Source: Hordeum vulgare subsp. vulgare (lineage: Eukaryota > Streptophyta > Magnoliopsida > Poales > Poaceae). From it: 64,000 bases of DNA. The first letter of the stretch is position 1, and the number at the start of each line of letters is the position of its first letter. The stretch lies in the NCBI RefSeq assembly GCF_904849725.1, contig NC_058520.1, forward strand, positions 401,339,993 through 401,403,992. Direction: 5' to 3'. The notes beneath the pieces are model-generated. The model did not search any database. It was not told the DNA's origin and saw only the letters and a program-made list of their open reading frames with translations. Positions 21,894 through 33,882 of the stretch are shown here, one piece after another. Both the position numbers and the translations under genes were made by a program.

Positions 21894-24387
21894 ATGGAAG
21901 GCGAACAGGGAATTAACCATGGTCAACCCGAGGCCATGGACTTGATTTCGGTCACAAGGGACGACTTGTATACGGCTATGGCCACTCTCAAGACGTCCTT
22001 GACGAACGAGGTCAAGACCATGCTTAAAGAGTTAATTGAGGGATTTAAAAGTTCACCCGAACCGGCTATAGTGGTTAAACCCACCGTTTCCGATTCGGAG
22101 GCCAACTCCTCTAAGGAAGCAGCTAAAGGTATGCAACCTCCCTCATCTCACGAAAAGGATGGGACTGGAACATATGCCTCGGTTCCACCCCCCATGGTCT
22201 ATGGAGGATCCGTTCCCGCACCACGTCTTAATCCTGTTGGTCCTCCTCCTAAGCTTGTGAAAGGTGACTTTGCTAACTAGGTATTTTCTATTAAGTCTCA
22301 CTTGAATCACAACTCAACAAACTTGTGGAGAATCATCGAGCAAGGATATTATCCCCATGATCCAAGCAACCTCACTCCAAGAGAAGATGCAGACAATCAA
22401 TACAATCACTCTGCTTTGTTTATTCTCCAGTCTGCCGTGCCACCTGAAGATCTTCCTCACTTGCGTCCCTTCACTTTGGCCAAGGATTGTTGGGAGCATA
22501 TTATGGTATTGTACAAGGGAAGCTCAAGCATTCAACGATCCAACTATGAAGTGATACTTGATAAGGCCGATGAGTTTGTGATGAAGGAAGACGAGGACCC
22601 TCGTGATCTCTATCGGAGGGTGACTGCTATTGCTGTGGCACTCAAGGATCATGGGAGCAAGGATGTGGATGATACATGGGTCAAGCGCAAGTTCCTTCAA
22701 GCCATCATGCCTTTCAATAAAGCCAAGTCATCTGTCATTCGTCAGCGGCCAGACTTCCACTCCTTGTCTTCTAGTGAGGTGTTGGATGAATTCATTGCAA
22801 TGTCAATCATGAACGAAACAGCCGACAATGCACTTGCTCGTGTTCGATCAAAGACAACTTCACCCAACCTTGCGTTGAAAGCAAAAGCAATGCTTGAATA
22901 AGAAGAAGAAGAAGATGAGGAAGAGGAGGGCTGCCCTGAAGAAACAAAGTATGCCTATCATGAGCACATGGCCCTTGCATCGAGGCAATTTTGGGGCAAC
23001 AAGAGGAACTCAAGACCCTCCTTCACCAAGAACAATTCGAGTGGATTCAAACCCAAGAAACGAGTAAGGACATGTTATAACTGTGGTAACATGAGTCACT
23101 TCGTGGCCGAATGTCCCTATGAGAAAAGGGAAGACAACGGAGGCAAGCTCATTCGCAAAGACAAAACCAAATCATTTCCAATCAAGAACAACTTTGTGAA
23201 GAAACCTCACCCAAAAGGGATGGTGGCCCTTGAAGAGTACCCTTCCGATGATGATACAGTGGCAACGGCAACTGTTGCTATTGCCACTACACCTCCCCAG
23301 AAGGTGTCTCTCTTCAACACCCCCAACGAGAACCACATCACCAAGTGCCTCATGGCAAAAGGTATCAATCAGGTAACTCCCATCATTAAGACCAACATTA
23401 CTTCCGCCCCTTCATTGTTAAATTGTGTTGAAGATAGTGATGTTGGGGAACTTAATGAGCATGATCTTGACAAGTTTCTGTGCACTATTAAGGGAGAACC
23501 CAAGAAGGACTTTGTTGCTCTTTTGGAACAACTGGGTGAGGCCACTGACCTCATTGAGTCTCATGAGGAGACCATCTCCGAGCTTCAGGGACACAGTCGT
23601 GACTATGCCGATGAAATTGCCGAATTATCTAATGCTCTAGAAAAGGAGCGCACTCTTCGTTTGGCTCTTGAGGAGTCATATAACGATGACTGCGCTAAAA
23701 AGCAAAATAAACTAGATCATGATGTTGTTCTTACTCGTATGCTTAAGTCTGAAAAGTATGCTCTTGAGGTTGGCCATGACATACTCAAAGAGGAGTTTGA
23801 CACACTTGACAAGGCCCACAAAGTCTTGAAAGGTGTTCATTTCTCTCTAAAAGAGTCTCATGATCAACTCCAAGCAAAGCTTACCAAGGAGATCTCTACT
23901 TGCCCTCCCTTTGAGTTAATTGATAATGCTTGTGCAACTAACCCGTGTTGTGAGCATGTACATCTTGTGGAGGAAAATGCCAAGTTAAAGGAGAAACTTG
24001 AGAAGGGCCTTGTGGCATGCATACAAGGTGAGAAGAGTCTGAACGACCTCTTGAGCACTCAAAAGGGTGTTGTAGGAAAGGAGGGACTTGGACTTACCTC
24101 CAAGACAAAAGGTAAAAGGAGGAACAGGAACAAACGATCTCCCACCCTCATGGACATCTTTGTCAAAGAGGGTGAGGGGACTCAGAAGGTGAACAGGAAC
24201 AAGGTGGACTATGGAAACCTCAAGAAGGGCAAAACCATCCCTACTAACACAGCCGGCAAATTCAATTCTTCTTATGTCTTATGTTGTGCTAGTGATGGGC
24301 ATGTTTATGCCAGATTTGTTGGTTCCTACGATGAGGATATTGAATGGGCTATCTGGGTTCCTAAGACCCATGTCTCTAACATGAAAG
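21894..24387 (+). pseudogene. gag: Copia gag (broken)
   Basis: One reading frame from ATG 21894 to the solo-LTR insertion at 24388, broken by TAG at 22278-22280 (in a context expecting Trp) and TAA at 22899-22901. Order of parts: a variable, Pro/Ser-rich N-terminal region; a UBN2-type copia gag core at 22302-22901 (AVPPEDLPHLRPFTLAKDCW, then DEDPRDLYRRVTAIAVALKD); a CCHC zinc knuckle CYNCGNMSHFVAEC near 23077; then a long Leu/Glu/Lys-rich stretch predicted as coiled coil (about 23480-24060). Gag forms the virus-like particle and binds the RNA. The long coiled-coil gag is typical of the SIRE lineage. As it stands, translation would end after 128 residues. Confidence 0.88.
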
Positions 24388-26215
24388 TGTCGGAATTATG
24401 CCCTAGAGGCAATAATAAATATAGTTTTTATTATAATTTCTGTATCAAGATAATCGTTTATTATCCATGCTATAATTGTATTGAATGAAGACTCATTTAC
24501 ATGTGTGGATACATAGACAAAACACTGTCCCTAGCAAGCCTCTAGTTGGCTAGCCAGTTGATCAAAGATAGTCAGTGTCTTCTGATTATGAACAAGGTGT
24601 TGTTGCTTGATAACTGGATCAAGTCATTAGGAGAATCACGTGATGGACTAGACCCAAACTAATAGACGTAGCATGTTGATCGTGTCATTTTGTTGCTACT
24701 GTTTTCTGCATGTCAAGTATTTGTTCCTATGACCATGAGATCATATAACTCACTGACACCGGAGGAATACTTTGTGTGTATCAAACGTCGCAACGTAACT
24801 GGGTGACTATAAAGATGCTCTACAGGTATCTCCGAAGGTGTTAGTTGAGTTAGTATGGATCAAGACTGGGATTTGTCACTCCCTGTGACGGAGAGGTATC
24901 TCGGGGCCCACTCGGTAATACAACATCACACACAAGCCTTGCAAGCAATGTGACTTAGTGTAAGTTGCGGGATCTTGTATTACGGAACGAGTAAAGAGAC
25001 TTGCCGGTAAACGAGATTGAAATAGGTATGCGGATACTGACGATCGAATCTCGGGCAAGTAACATACCGAAGGACAAAGGGAATGACATACGGGATTATA
25101 TGAATCCTTGGCACTGAGGTTCAAACGATAAGATCTTCGTAGAATATGTAGGATCCAATATGGTCATCTAGGTCCCGCTATTGGATATGGACCGAGGAGT
25201 CTCTCGGGTCATGTCTACATAGTTCTCGAACCCGCAGGGTTTGCACACTTAAGGTTCGACGTTGTTTTATGCGTATTTGAGTTATATGGTTGGTTACCGA
25301 ATGTTGTTCGGAGTCCCGGATGAGATCACGGATGTTACGAGGGTTTCCGAAATGGTCCGAAAACGAAGATTGATATATAGGATGACCTCATTTGATTACC
25401 GGAAGGTTTTCGGAGTTACCGGGAATGTACCGGGAATGACGAATGGGTTCCGGGAGTTCACCGGGGGGGGGGGGGGCAACCCACCCCGGGGAAGCCCATG
25501 GGCCTTGAGGGTGGCGCACCAGCCCTTAGTGGGCTGGTGGGACAGCCCAAAAGGGCCCTATGCGCATTGGAAGAAAAATCAAAGAGAAAGAAAAAAAGGA
25601 GGAGGTGGGAAGGGAAGGAAGGACTCCAACCCACCAAACCAAGTCCAACTCGGTTTGGGGGGGGGGGAGACCTTCCCCCCTTGGCTCGGCCGACCCCCTT
25701 GGGGATCCTTGAGCCCCAAGGCAAGGCCCCCCCTCTCCCACCTATATATACGGAGGTCTTAGGGCTGATTTGAGACGACTTTTCCACGGCAGCCCGACCA
25801 CATACCTCCACGGTTTTTCCTCTAGATCGCATTTCTGCGGAGCTCGGGCGGAGCCCTGCTGAGACAAGGTCTTCACCAACCTCCGGAGCGCCGTCATGCT
25901 GCCGGAGAACTCTTCTACCTCTCCGTCTCTCTTGCTGGATCAAGAAGGCCGAGATCATCGTCGAGCTGTACGTGTGCTGAACACGGAGGTGCCGTCCGTT
26001 CGGTACTAGATCATGGGACTGATCGCGGGATTGTTCGCGGGGCAGATCGAGGGACGTGAGGACGTTCCACTACATCAACCGCGTTCACTAACGCTTCTGC
26101 TGTACGGTCTACAAGAGTACGTAGATCACTCATCCCCTCTCGTAGATGGACATCACCATGATAGGTCGTCGTGCACGTAGGAAATTTTTTGTTTCCCATG
26201 CGACGTTCCCCAACA
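24388..26215 (+). mobile_element. Solo LTR of an Angela/BARE-type copia element
   Basis: Starts TGTCGGAATTATGCCCTAGA, the recognisable start of Angela/BARE LTRs (with changes), and ends CGACGTTCCCCAACA. A perfect 5-bp target duplication GAAAG lies at 24383-24387 and 26216-26220. No internal domain remains, so the copy arose by LTR-LTR recombination. It contains a TATA-like TATATATA at 25743-25750 and long G runs near 25459 and 25659. The open frames inside are LTR text. Confidence 0.93.
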
Positions 26216-26220
26216 GAAAG

Positions 26221-29200
26221 GACCCATTAAAAAATGGGTACCTAAAACCAAGCCTTGATCTATTGCAGGAGTTTGCTTCCGGTGGGGTGTCATGGTTGCT
26301 CGATAGTGGAGCAACAAAACATATGACCGGAAGCAAGGACTTAGTGGTGGACGTGCATCCTTCTCCATCTATGCCCACCCATGTCCAATTCGCCGATGCA
26401 TCCTCTTCAAAGCTATTGGGATTTGGTAAGGTGGTCGTCTCTCAAGATTTATCTATTGAGAAGGTCATGCTTGTTGAGTCACTTGCCTACAATTTACTTT
26501 CGGTTCGTCAACTCGCAATTATGGGTTTTTCGACATTCTTTAATCTTGATACTGTGGTCCTCCTAAGGAGCAAGACTCTTAAAGTAGCCTATGTTGGATA
26601 TGTTGAAAACGGTCTTTATGTGGTGAACTTCTCAAAGCGACCCACTAAGACTGCGACATGTTTAATGGCTAAAGTTGACGTGGGCTGGCTTTGGCATCGC
26701 CGTTTAGCTCATGTCAATATGAGATCTTTGCAAAGTCTTCTGACAGGGGACCATATTCGTGGACTAACAAATGTGAGTTTTGCTACAGATCGTGTTTGCA
26801 GTGCCTGCATTGAAGGAAAGATTCATGAAACTGCTCATCGTCCAACGACTCTTATCTACACTAGGAGGCCATTGGAACTTGTCCATATGGATATGTTTGG
26901 TCCTCCATCATTTGATAGTCTTGGAGGCAGAAAGTATTGCTTAGTGATTGTTGACGACTACTCAAGATATACCTGGGTATATTTCTTTAAAAAGAAGAGT
27001 GAAACTCAACAAACGGTCATCAACTTTGCTAATGAAGCGCAACGTCAACATGAAGCAAAGATCTTGATGATTAGAAGTGACAACGACACCGAGTTCAAGA
27101 ACTACACCTTAGATGAGTTTCTAGGTGATGAGGGAATAAAACACCAATATTCTGCACCCTATACCCCTCAACAAAACGGCGTGACAGAAAGGAAGAACCG
27201 GACCTTGATAGACGCTGCAAGGACAATGATGGCAGAATTCAAATCTCCGTATAACTTTTGGGCAGAGGCCATCAACACAGCATGTCATGCATCCAATCAG
27301 CTCTACATCCGCAAAGGCTTGAACAAGACTCCGTATGAGATTCTAACTGGAAACAAACCCAATCTCAAGTACTTCCGGGTATTCGGTTGTAAGTGTTTCA
27401 TTCTCAAGAAAGGTGCACGGTTAGCTAAATTTGATTCTAGAGCACATGAGGGTATCTTTGTTGGTTATGCTACAAACTCTCATGCTTATCGTGTCCTCAA
27501 CAAGTCCACCGGACTAATTGAGGAGACGTGTAACATAGAGTTTGATGAAAATAATGGCTCCCAAGTGGAGCAAAGTGGTCTTTGTGATGTAGGTGATGAA
27601 ATTCCTCCCCAAGCCATAAGAAGAATGGGGATTGGTCATATACTCCCCATTGAGGAACCCCTTGTGGCCGAAGGAGAAGGACAATGATCTACTCAAGTGG
27701 AGCCATCACCTCCACAAGCCCCACACGCTTCCGATGAACAAAGAGAAGACTCTCAACAAAATAAACAAGCTCAAGGTCAAGATAAATTGCCCAACAATGA
27801 TGATGTGTCTCAGGATATTCAAGCACTACCCCAAGACTCCGAACCGGCTCATGAACAAGATCAAGTGCAACCCCGAGATCCAGACCAAGTAGAAGCACAA
27901 GATCAAGATCAAGAGCAACCAAAAATACAAGAACAAACTAGTGAACCTACTCAAGTCGAAGGACAAGATGATCAGGAGACTGTCTCACAATTCCCTTCTG
28001 GAGCACCAACAGCCGGCTCAAGACGCAAGGGCAAGCAAAGGAAACAAGTCGATGCTCCCCCGTTATCTAATGAAGAACTCTTGGAGCGTTGAGCAGCCAA
28101 AATTGCGAACAAGCTGAGAGTCAAGTCACATCTTATGAAGAATGTACTGGGTAGTTTAAAAAGGGGAGTATCCACCCGTCAACAGATTTGGAATTATTGT
28201 GAGCATCACGCGTTTGTTTCGTATTGTGAACCTCAATAGGTACAGGAAGCGCTCGATGATGAGGATTGGCTTATGGCCATGCACGAAGAACTTAACAACT
28301 TCGAGCGCAACCATGTCTGGGATTTAGTGCCTAGGCCAACGGAGGAACATAATGTCATCGGGACCAAGTGGATATTCAAGAACAAGCAAGATGCCAATGG
28401 GATTGTCATTCGAAACAAGTCAAGATTGGTGGCTCAAGGCTACTCCCAAGTCGAGGGTATCGACTACGGTGAAACCTTTGCCCCTGTTGCTCGTCTAGAA
28501 TCTATTCGCATGTTGCTTGCATTTGCTTCTCATCATAACTTCAAATTACAACAAATGGATGTGAAAAGTGCCTTTCTTAATGGTCCCTTAAATGTGTTGG
28601 TCTATGTCAAACAACCCCCGGGATTCGAACATCCCAAGCTCCCCAATCATGTGTACAAACTTAATAAGGCACTCTATGGCCTTAAACAAGCCCCACGCGC
28701 GTGGTATGAGTATCTTACTGAGTTGTTACAAGATCGTGGGTTTGAAATTGGGAAGATAGATCCCACTCTTTTTACTAAGAGGGTTAAAGGGGATTTGTTC
28801 ATATGCCAACTATATGTTGATGATATTATCTTTGGCTCTCCTAACATTTCCTTCAATGAAGAATTTGCCGCACTAATGACTGATAAATTTGAGATGTCCA
28901 TGATGGGAGAGTTGAAGTTCTTCCTCGGGTTCGAGATTAAACAAGGTCTATAAGGGACATTCATCAAACAAGCCAAGTACACTCAAGACATGCTCAAACG
29001 GTTTGAGCTCGAAGATGTCAAACCGGTCAAGTTCCCCATGCCAACAAGATGCAAGCTTGACAGTGATCCCAATGGTAAAGCAGTGGATCAAAAGGTATAT
29101 CGCTCCACGATTGGATCCCTCCTTTACCTTTGTGCATCTAGACCGGATATTATGTTGAGTGTAGGGATATGTGCACGGTTTCAATCCGCACCAAAAGAAA

Positions 29201-29750
29201 GAAGCGAATCTTTCGATATTTGGCTCATACCCCAAACTTTGGTCTTTGGTATCCCAAAGGAGAAAACTTCAATCTAGTTGGCTATTCTGACTCAGATTGG
29301 GCAGGAGATTGTGTGGAGAGGAAGTCAACGTCTGGAGGATGCCAATTCCTTGGTCGCTCATTGGTAAGTTGGTCGTCAAAGAAGCATAATTGCGTCTCTT
29401 TATCATCCACCGAAGCTGAGTATGTGGCAGCTGCAAGTTGTTGTGCACAATTGCTATGGATGAGGCAAACTTTAAAGGATTATGGTGTCACTTGTGACAA
29501 AGTGCCTCTTATATGTGACAATCAAAGTGCTATCAAGATTTCCCTCAACCCAGTGCAACATAGCAAAACCAAACATATTGATATTCGCCATCACTTCATT
29601 CGTGAACATATCAAGCTAGGTGATATTGAGGTTCACTTCATCCACACTGAAGAGCAACTTGCAGATATTTTCACTAAGCCTCTAGATGAAGCAAGGTTCC
29701 GGGAGTTAAGGCATGAGCTAAATATCATTGATTCAAGTAATGTGGATTGA
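26221..29750 (+). pseudogene. pol: Copia pol: protease, integrase, RT, RNase H (broken)
   Basis: After the solo LTR the frame shifts by one base near 26252. Then follow protease (WLLDSGATKHMTG), GAG-pre-integrase (WHRRLAHVNMRSL, CSACIEGK), and the integrase core, whose three acidic residues lie in HMDMFG, RSDNDTEF and NGVTERKNR. A hydrophilic Gln/Glu linker follows (27690-28090). RT covers about 28273-29200 ([30 protein letters not shown], catalytic [11 protein letters not shown]). RNase H covers about 29280-29690 (GYSDSDWAGD, SSTEAEYVAAASCC, HIDIRHHFIREH). Breaks: TGA 27685-27687, TGA 28090-28092, TAG 28237-28239, TAA 28951-28953, and a frameshift with loss of a few codons near 29205. All catalytic motifs I can check are intact, so decay is by nonsense and frameshift changes. 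Confidence 0.92.
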
Positions 29751-30135
29751 AACTAGGCATGTTGCACCTCACTTTGCATTCCATCTTGGTCTAGATGTAG
29801 GCATGGACATAGGGGGAGTGTTGTTCTCTCAATGAACTTTCCCTCCCCCCATTATGCATAAATCAATCTAGTCTTTCAATTTAGCCATCATAAAATGGCA
29901 CTTGTGCTTCAAAGACGAGCATTGGTCATGAACCCAAGGATAATTCTTCGCGGTGTCATACCATTGTCTCAAACATAGGTGGCCTTGGCCACCGCCCCTC
30001 CCACCTTTCTTTTGTATAGAAGAAAGGATATACAATGACAAGTCAGTACATTTTTTTTCTAGGTGCTATCTCTTTTTACTTACTTGTCATTTGCTCAAGT
30101 TCTTCTCTTATCCTAGGCTACGTTGTGACATTTGC

Positions 30136-30417
30136 AGCGGTACTACCGCCAGGGGTAGCGGTACTACCGCCAGGACCCCAGCGGTACTACCGCCAGGGGT
30201 AGCGGTACTACCGCCAGGACCCCAGCGGTACTACCGCTAGGTATGGCGGTACTACCGCCAGGATTCCCATCTAACACGACCTGCTAGGAAATTTTTAGGG
30301 CTGTCTCAAGGGGGAGCGGTACTACCGCCAGGACACCCAGCGGTACTACCGCTGCATCCAGCGGTACTACGGCCAGGCAGCGGTACTACCTCTAGGTCCT
30401 CAGTGGTACTACCGCTG
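30136..30417. repeat. Internal palindrome array after pol
   Basis: AGCGGTACTACCGC(C/T) units, the complement phase of the LTR array, in two runs (30136-30262 and about 30314-30417), followed 18 nt later by a TATA box. A small outlier pair lies at 31008-31047 inside the intron. Confidence 0.9.
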
Positions 30418-30434
30418 GCCCGTACCCCTTGGGC

Positions 30435-30442
30435 TATATAAA
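30435..30442 (+). promoter_or_regulatory. Internal TATA box for the extra 3' gene
   Basis: TATATAAA in GGGCTATATAAAGGAGG, after a palindrome array as in the LTRs and about 157 nt before the ATG at 30599. No pol reading frame crosses this site, so it is placed as a separate promoter. Activity is inferred, not shown. Confidence 0.55.
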
Positions 30443-30598
30443 GGAGGGGGAGCCCGTTTTTCTCAGGCTCTTTCTTCTTCCTCGCGGCTCCTCCCTCCCT
30501 TAGCCCGAAATCCCCCTGGTTTGATCTCGTTTCGTGGAGCTTCTTCTCTCTGTTGGATTGGAGGGGTTGCTCCACCTTTCCTTCCTCCTCCAAGGGCC

Positions 30599-32540
30599 AT
30601 GAATCCCGGTAAAGCTCCTCCCCTTCTTCTATTGGTCGATGTTATTGTTCTAGGGCTAGGAGCATTGGGGGATTGGATCCATGTCTTTAATCTTGTGCCC
30701 TGTTCTTGGATGGCATGAAGGATATATTTTAGGGGAGTATAGGTCCTATGGATCCTTGCTGATTATTTTGCCATGCCCTAGGACTTACTTGTTTTAGATC
30801 TAGCACTTGAACTATGTTTGGATTACATCTACAACTTGCTCTCTCTTGCCTAGGCATATTCTTATTTCGGTGATTCCTGTGTTCCTCATGTGAGTAGGGC
30901 TGTGGTGGAGTTCTTAGTGTTCATATACAGCCTATGCCCCTCATAAAAATCATGTAGCCCTATGCATGAGGTCTATTTTTATCTGTCAGATCTGAAAGTC
31001 AAACCCCAGCGGTACTACCGCCAGGGGTAGCGGTACTACCGCTGGGAGGATTCACTGTGCATTTTTTTATGTGCTTGGCAATGAGTGTTTATTTTTCTGA
31101 TTTTTCTAGTTCATTGCCTTGACTCTTTTTGTCGCTTCTTTTTGCTGTGTGTTTTGTGTCACAGGTGGTTCTCGCCCTTCGAACCCCCCACGGGACACGC
31201 AGTCAAAGCACTATCGCAACCCAGAAGCTCCAGAGGGGTCTGCCACTTCAGGTCTGCAACCCAAAAAGCAGTCCTTCAAGAAGACCGCGCACAAGGATAA
31301 GGGGATCAATGTCCGAACAATGCCCCCCAAGGACTTTCTGCAGTTTCGCACTCAGAACCATTATCTCAAAGAGAAGGCTGTGATCAAGAATGTTGACCAT
31401 GTTTGGGCAAAGGATCAGTGAAGGATCTACCGTGATATTGTCATGCAATTCAAGAAGAACTATTTCTCCGTTCAGTGGATTGACCTAGCTCATCTTCAGC
31501 GGAACCTGGACTATTTTGGTGATGCCCTCTCTCTGATTGACAAACTGGGCATCAAGGACATCATCACTTTCAAGACAGATTTTGACCCCACTGTTGTTGC
31601 TCAGTTCTATGTCACGGTCCACTTTTCTCCTGATGAAGAGCGCTCTATGATATGGATGACTGGGACTCAGAAGATGACCGGTTCCTGGCATGAATTCATG
31701 ACATTCCTCAAGGTTGACTTCCAGGGAGCTGACACTCCACTTGGGTCGCGTCCTCATGCTGCAGCCCCCACCGATAGGCCCCCCGCAAAGGACAGATTGC
31801 AGCAACTCTATGTGAGGAAGGGTGTGCTCCCCAAGCATCTGGACATCATGCATCGGATCCTTCGCAACACGCTCTTCCCTCGCATTGGTAACTTCGACGA
31901 GGTTCATGGCTCTTTGGCTGAGATGCTGCTGCTTTGTGAGGAGGCTATGACTAAGGAGTCTGCACCTCTTGATATTTTTGATGTGATGTTCACGGAGCTC
32001 TGGAACTGCATCATCGTGCGTAAGGTTCCCATCTACGGGCCCTATCTGTTCGCTTATATTTGTCAGAAGTGGCAAGATACTTTTCCGGAGGAGGTGCTCT
32101 ACGCTCAGTCTGACTACATTGTGCACGACCCGATCAAGCTTCGCGTCAAGGATAAATGGGCCAACCCGTCAACTTCCTCTCAGCACATGGATACTGACAC
32201 AGAGACTGCTGCTGACAAAGGAACCGCCTCTCAGTCCCGCTCTTCTGCCATGCCATCTTGGGCCATCAAACTGCAGGATAAGATGAAGACTCTATTCTGT
32301 ATGCAGGCTAAGGGTCAGTACCAGACGCACGCGGCTCAGAAGGAGAGCCGCCAGAGGCACAAGCGTGTTCTCAGGACTCTTGATGTGGACATCTCCAGCG
32401 GATCAGAGGACGACATCACTCCAGAGGCTGCTTGGATGCAGGCTCAAGGTTACCAGTGGTCTGGCGATGAAGAGGCAGAGGAGGAGCAGGACAATCAGGA
32501 GGGTACCGACGAGTCTGGCGATGCTGAGGATGAGGAGTAA
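30599..32540 (+). pseudogene. Extra spliced gene downstream of copia pol (one nonsense codon)
   Basis: Proposed model: exon 1 30599-30608 (ATG plus three codons and one base), a GTAAAG...CACAG intron 30609-31164, and exon 2 31165-32540. The joined frame is continuous with the long ORF, about 461 codons, broken only by TGA at 31419-31421 where Trp (TGG) would fit. From 31443 the frame runs 365 codons without a stop. The protein is basic at the N terminus, has a globular middle (about 31443-32150) that loosely recalls the plant-transposon-protein domain found next to plant retroelements, and an acidic tail rich in Glu, Asp and Ser. I see no signal peptide, membrane segment or furin-like site, so an envelope role is not supported. 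SIRE-lineage elements often carry a 3' ORF here; its role is unknown. Confidence 0.65.
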
Positions 32541-33882
32541 CCACCTGTGGCGTTAGGTGTGCCCCTTTTTGGTGTCTTGTGCCAAAGGGGGAGAGAGTCT
32601 AGGAGCTGGATTTGTTTCATAGTCGAACTTTGTTTTGCTTTGCTTTCTTTCGTGGTTTGCTTCTAGTTTGCTATCATTTGTGAGACATGAACTTATGTGA
32701 GATTTATTTCCATCATATGCTGTGAGTCATATGCCCCGTATTGTCATATATCTCTATCTTTTTGTTCTCATATTATTCTCTGTGCAAATCCGGTATTGTC
32801 ATCAATCCACCAAAAAGGGGGAGATTGTTGGGGCATAGTTTATGCCTAAGTAATTTTGGTGATTGATGACAGTACCGTAAAGGACTAACTGTGTGTGTTA
32901 AGGTTTCAGATAACACACGTCAACAGCACAAGACGACTCGCCTCCTCATTCTTGGAACGGAAGCACGACGTTCTCTACGATTCTCTTTATTTGAGTCATA
33001 GGAAAGTCGTACTATTAAGAGGGGATCCGTAGTGGAAAGGTTTTGGGTCGAATCTATCTTTGCACGCGCACACTTCACATATTCTCCCTTACCTTCATCT
33101 TTGGAGCGGCCCCCGCCACTGTGTTTCTTTCCTCCTTGCAAATCAGAGGACGACATCACTCCAGAGGCTGCTTGGATGCAGGCTCAAGGTTACCAGTGGT
33201 CTGGCGATGAAGAGGCAGAGGAGGAGCAGGACGATCAGGAGGGTACCGACGAGTCTGGCGATGCTGAGGATGAGGAGTAACCACCTGTGGCGTTAGGTGT
33301 GCCCCTTTTTGGTGTCTTGTGCCAAAGGGGGAGAGAGTCTAGGAGCTGGATTTGTTTCATAGTCGAACTTTGTTTTGCTTTGCTTTCTTTCGTGGTTTGC
33401 TTCTAGTTTGCTATCATTTGTGAGACATGAACTTATGTGAGATTTATTTCCATCATATGCTGTGAGTCATATGCCCCGTATTGTCATATATCTCTATCTT
33501 TTTGTTCTCATATTATTCTCTGTGCAAATCCGGTATTGTCATCAATCCACCAAAAAGGGGGAGATTGTTGGGGCATAGTTTATGCCTAAGTAATTTTGGT
33601 GATTGATGACAGTACCGTAAAGGACTAACTGTGTGTGTTAAGGTTTCAGATAACACACGTCAACAGCACAAGACGACTCGCCTCCTCATTCTTGGAACGG
33701 AAGCACGACGTTCTCTACGATTCTCTTTATTTGAGTCATAGGAAAGTCGTACTATTAAGAGGGGATCCGTAGTGGAAAGGTTTTGGGTCGAATCTATCTT
33801 TGCACGCGCACACTTCACATATTCTCCCTTACCTTCATCTTTGGAGCGGCCCCCGCCACTGTGTTTCTTTCCTCCTTGCAAA
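32403..33882 (+). repeat. 740-bp tandem duplication across ORF end, polypurine tract and LTR start
   Basis: Copies 32403-33142 and 33143-33882 are nearly identical (one clear difference is ACAATC versus ACGATC in the ORF tail). Each holds the last codons of the extra ORF, the 3' untranslated region, the polypurine tract and the first 316-317 bases of the LTR. The second copy runs on into the complete 3' LTR at 33566. The junction (CTTGCAAATCAGAGG) has at most 1-2 bases of overlap, so it did not form by ordinary homologous recombination. Confidence 0.92.
33551..33565 (+). other. Copia polypurine tract
   Basis: CAAAAAGGGGGAGAT immediately before the 3' LTR TGTTGGGG; it primes plus-strand synthesis. 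A duplicate lies at 32811-32825 inside the tandem duplication. Confidence 0.85.

Noticed and set aside
31165..32540. Envelope-like protein of the copia element
   Set aside because: Position fits the SIRE env-like slot, but I see no signal peptide, membrane anchor or cleavage site.
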